Source: Treponema sp. (GTDB lineage Bacteria > Spirochaetota > Spirochaetia > Treponematales > Treponemataceae). From it: 5,924 bases of DNA. The notes under the pieces are model-generated. The model ran no database searches. It was not told the DNA's origin and was given only the letters and a program-made list of their open reading frames with translations. The translations under genes were made by a program, and so were the position numbers. The stretch is taken from positions 1 to 5,924 of the forward strand of contig JAEDGP010000098.1 in assembly GCA_016297405.1 (NCBI GenBank). The letters are read 5' to 3'. Shown here piece after piece: positions 3,994 through 5,924 of the stretch. The number at the start of each line of letters is the position of its first letter. Positions within the stretch are counted from its first letter, which is position 1.

Positions 3994-5924
3994 TTATTTG
4001 TTTCCTGCTTTTTTCTGTTCCTGATAAGCCTTTGAAAGTTCGTCAGCGATTGCGTTAGGAACTTTACCGTACTTCAAGAATTCCATTGTGAATTCACCCT
4101 TACCCTGTGTTGAAGAACGGAGGATAGTAGAGAATCCGAACATTTCAGAAAGTGGTACTTCAGCATTTACTACTGTTGTACCATTTTCATCTGTTGATTC
4201 ACCAATGATACCACGGCGCTGGTTGATAAGGCCAAAGATATTTCCCTGGAATTCGTTAGGAGCAGCAATCTGTACTTTCATGATTGGTTCAAGAATAGAA
4301 GGTTTTGCCTTCATGTAACCTTCACGGAAAGCACCAATAGCAGCAGTCTGGAATGCGTTATCGTTAGAGTCTACTGGGTGTGACTGACCATCATTAATAG
4401 TTATGCGAACACCTACGATAGGAGCACCAATCAATGAACCTTCCTTCATAGCGCGCTGGAATCCCTTGTCACAAGATGGGATGAATTCATTAGGAATAGC
4501 ACCACCCTTGATTGCGTCTACGAATTCGTAGTCTTTGTCTTCGATTGGTTCCATGAATCCTGCTACACGACCGTACTGTCCAGAACCACCAGACTGTTTC
4601 TTGTGTGTGTAGTTGAAGTCAGCCTTCTGACCAATTGATTCACGGTAAGCTACCTGTGGAGCACCTGTTTCAACATCACAGTTGTATTCACGACGCATAC
4701 GTTCAACGTATACTTCAAGGTGCAATTCACCCATACCGCGGATGATTGTTTCAGCAGATTCTGGATCTACATGTACACGGAAAGTTGGGTCTTCTTTTGT
4801 GAAGCGGTTCAATGCCTTAGACATCTGCATAGAAGCCTGCTTGTCCTTTGGTTTGATAGACAAAGAGATTACAGGTTCTGGAACGTACATTGAAGCCATT
4901 GAGTAGTTTACGCCACCATTTACGAATGTATCACCAGAAGCGCAGTCTACACCGAAGAGAGCAACGATATCGCCTGCGCAACCTTCGTTGATATCTTCCA
5001 TTGCAGCAGAGTTCATGCGAACAAGACGTCCAACCTTGAACTTTTTCTTATTGCGTGTGTTATAGAGTTCTTCACCCTTCTTAATTTTACCCTGGTATAT
5101 GCGAGTATATGTAAGCTGACCGTACTGACCATCATCAAGTTTGAAACCGAGTGCAACACATGGCTTGTTATCAACTGATTCAAGTTCTACTTCAGCTTCG
5201 TTGTTGTCCAAGTCAAGGGCAACGTTCTTTACTTCGTTTGGAGCTGGGAGATAGCGAACAACTGCATCAAGCAATGGCTGGATACCTTTGTTTACGTGTG
5301 CTGAACCACAGAATACACCTACAAACTGTTCAGCAAGAGTTCCCTTACGGATAGCAGCGATGACCTTTTCTTCAGCGATATCGTCATATCCCTTTTCCAT
5401 GATTTCTTCCATGAGTTCATCATCGAACATTGAAGCTGCATCAAGAAGTTCTTCACGGAATTTGTCTGCATCAGCCTTCATGTGTGCTGGAATTTCTGCA
5501 TAGCGAAGATTTTCACCGTTTGGACCATCGAAGTAAATTGCCTTCATTGATACCAAATCGATTACACCTTCAAGTTTGTCTTCCAAACCGATTGGAAGTT
5601 CCATCATGTGAGAGTTAAGACCAAGCTTTTCTGCTACCTGGCGACATACGCGAACTGGATTAGCACCCTGGCGGTCACATTTGTTTACAAATGCAACGCG
5701 AGGTACATGGTAACGTTTGAGCTGGCGGTCTACAGTAATTGACTGTGACTGAACACCTGCTACGGCACAAAGAATCATGATAGCGCCGTCAAGAACGCGA
5801 AGTGAGCGTTCTACTTCTACAGTAAAGTCTACGTGACCTGGTGTGTCGATAAGGTTGATTGTTGTGTCTTTCCACTGAACCTGTGTAGCTGCTGACTGGA
5901 TTGTGATACCACGTTCACGTTCCA
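3994..5924 (-). CDS. fusA: Elongation factor G, C-terminal part (EFG1 type, partial)
   Basis: EF-G is the GTPase that moves tRNAs and mRNA through the ribosome after each peptide bond. About 642 residues are present; some 50-60 N-terminal residues including the P-loop (G1) lie beyond the window edge. The frame is open to the edge and begins with the G2 region ERERGITI, so the first in-window ATG (5778) is internal. Next come G3 DTPGH, G4 NKCD, and a G5-region CGSAHVNKG. Domain II (including GQLTYTRIYQG), domain III (FTKEDPTF, GMGELHLE), the domain IV signature THKKQSGGSGQYG and a domain V with EPIMKV, FGLINQRRG and MFGFSTILRS follow in order. Many stretches match mitochondrial EFG1 (IQSAAT, ALFGxDCASGDTF, GKGE-TMEF-Y) better than the usual bacterial EF-G, as known for the spirochaete/planctomycete EFG1 group. 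No frameshift or missing key residue is seen. A strong terminator follows. Confidence 0.97.
   Translation of the reverse strand, partial: ERERGITIQSAATQVQWKDTTINLIDTPGHVDFTVEVERSLRVLDGAIMILCAVAGVQSQSITVDRQLKRYHVPRVAFVNKCDRQGANPVRVCRQVAEKLGLNSHMMELPIGLEDKLEGVIDLVSMKAIYFDGPNGENLRYAEIPAHMKADADKFREELLDAASMFDDELMEEIMEKGYDDIAEEKVIAAIRKGTLAEQFVGVFCGSAHVNKGIQPLLDAVVRYLPAPNEVKNVALDLDNNEAEVELESVDNKPCVALGFKLDDGQYGQLTYTRIYQGKIKKGEELYNTRNKKKFKVGRLVRMNSAAMEDINEGCAGDIVALFGVDCASGDTFVNGGVNYSMASMYVPEPVISLSIKPKDKQASMQMSKALNRFTKEDPTFRVHVDPESAETIIRGMGELHLEVYVERMRREYNCDVETGAPQVAYRESIGQKADFNYTHKKQSGGSGQYGRVAGFMEPIEDKDYEFVDAIKGGAIPNEFIPSCDKGFQRAMKEGSLIGAPIVGVRITINDGQSHPVDSNDNAFQTAAIGAFREGYMKAKPSILEPIMKVQIAAPNEFQGNIFGLINQRRGIIGESTDENGTTVVNAEVPLSEMFGFSTILRSSTQGKGEFTMEFLKYGKVPNAIADELSKAYQEQKKAGNK

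Noticed and set aside
4088..5618. Several plus-strand ORFs of 62-76 codons within fusA
   Set aside because: The EF-G frame is unambiguous across the whole region, and these frames overlap it antisense with no independent support.
5776..5778. ATG at 5778 as the start of the EF-G gene
   Set aside because: The same frame continues upstream to the window edge and encodes the conserved G2 and G3 motifs, so the ATG is an internal Met and the gene is partial.

Overview
The window looks like chromosomal DNA of a host-associated spirochaete, most likely a Treponema or close relative. This is inferred from four things: an EF-G of the spirochaete/mitochondrial EFG1 type, a secreted beta-barrel-like protein ending in Phe with a treponeme-style signal peptide, moderate-to-low GC genes separated by very AT-rich spacers, and 5' leaders containing ACTTTTTAAGG-type Shine-Dalgarno blocks. 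No phage, transposase, CRISPR, tRNA or rRNA gene is visible.

Layout from left to right. Positions 1-99 hold a short palindrome and a T-rich element downstream of the first gene. Positions 100-1761 (minus) encode a 553-residue exported, probably outer-membrane beta-barrel protein. Positions 1762-2205 are a 444-base non-coding spacer between divergent genes. The half belonging to the minus gene is a predicted 170-base leader with four consecutive hairpins, bracketed by two near-identical Shine-Dalgarno blocks. The other half holds a possible 7-codon mini-ORF, a small inverted repeat, a second copy of the T-rich element from the left edge, and a promoter candidate. Positions 2206-3045 (plus) encode a 279-residue multi-pass membrane protein of unknown function. 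A symmetrical hairpin at 3091-3131 can terminate transcription from both sides. Positions 3143-3820 (minus) encode a 225-residue RecA/KaiC-like P-loop protein with its own promoter and strong ribosome binding site. A strong terminator at 3924-3961 ends the last gene. Positions 3994-5924 (minus) are the C-terminal ~642 residues of elongation factor G (fusA), cut by the window edge.

The genes do not form an operon. Each seems to be transcribed alone, with its own promoter or terminator, and nothing visible ties them into one pathway. The most unusual part is the 1762-2205 spacer, above all the structured, duplicated-RBS leader of the outer-membrane-protein gene. I see no convincing new multi-gene system; the leader and the dispersed short repeats are the best leads.
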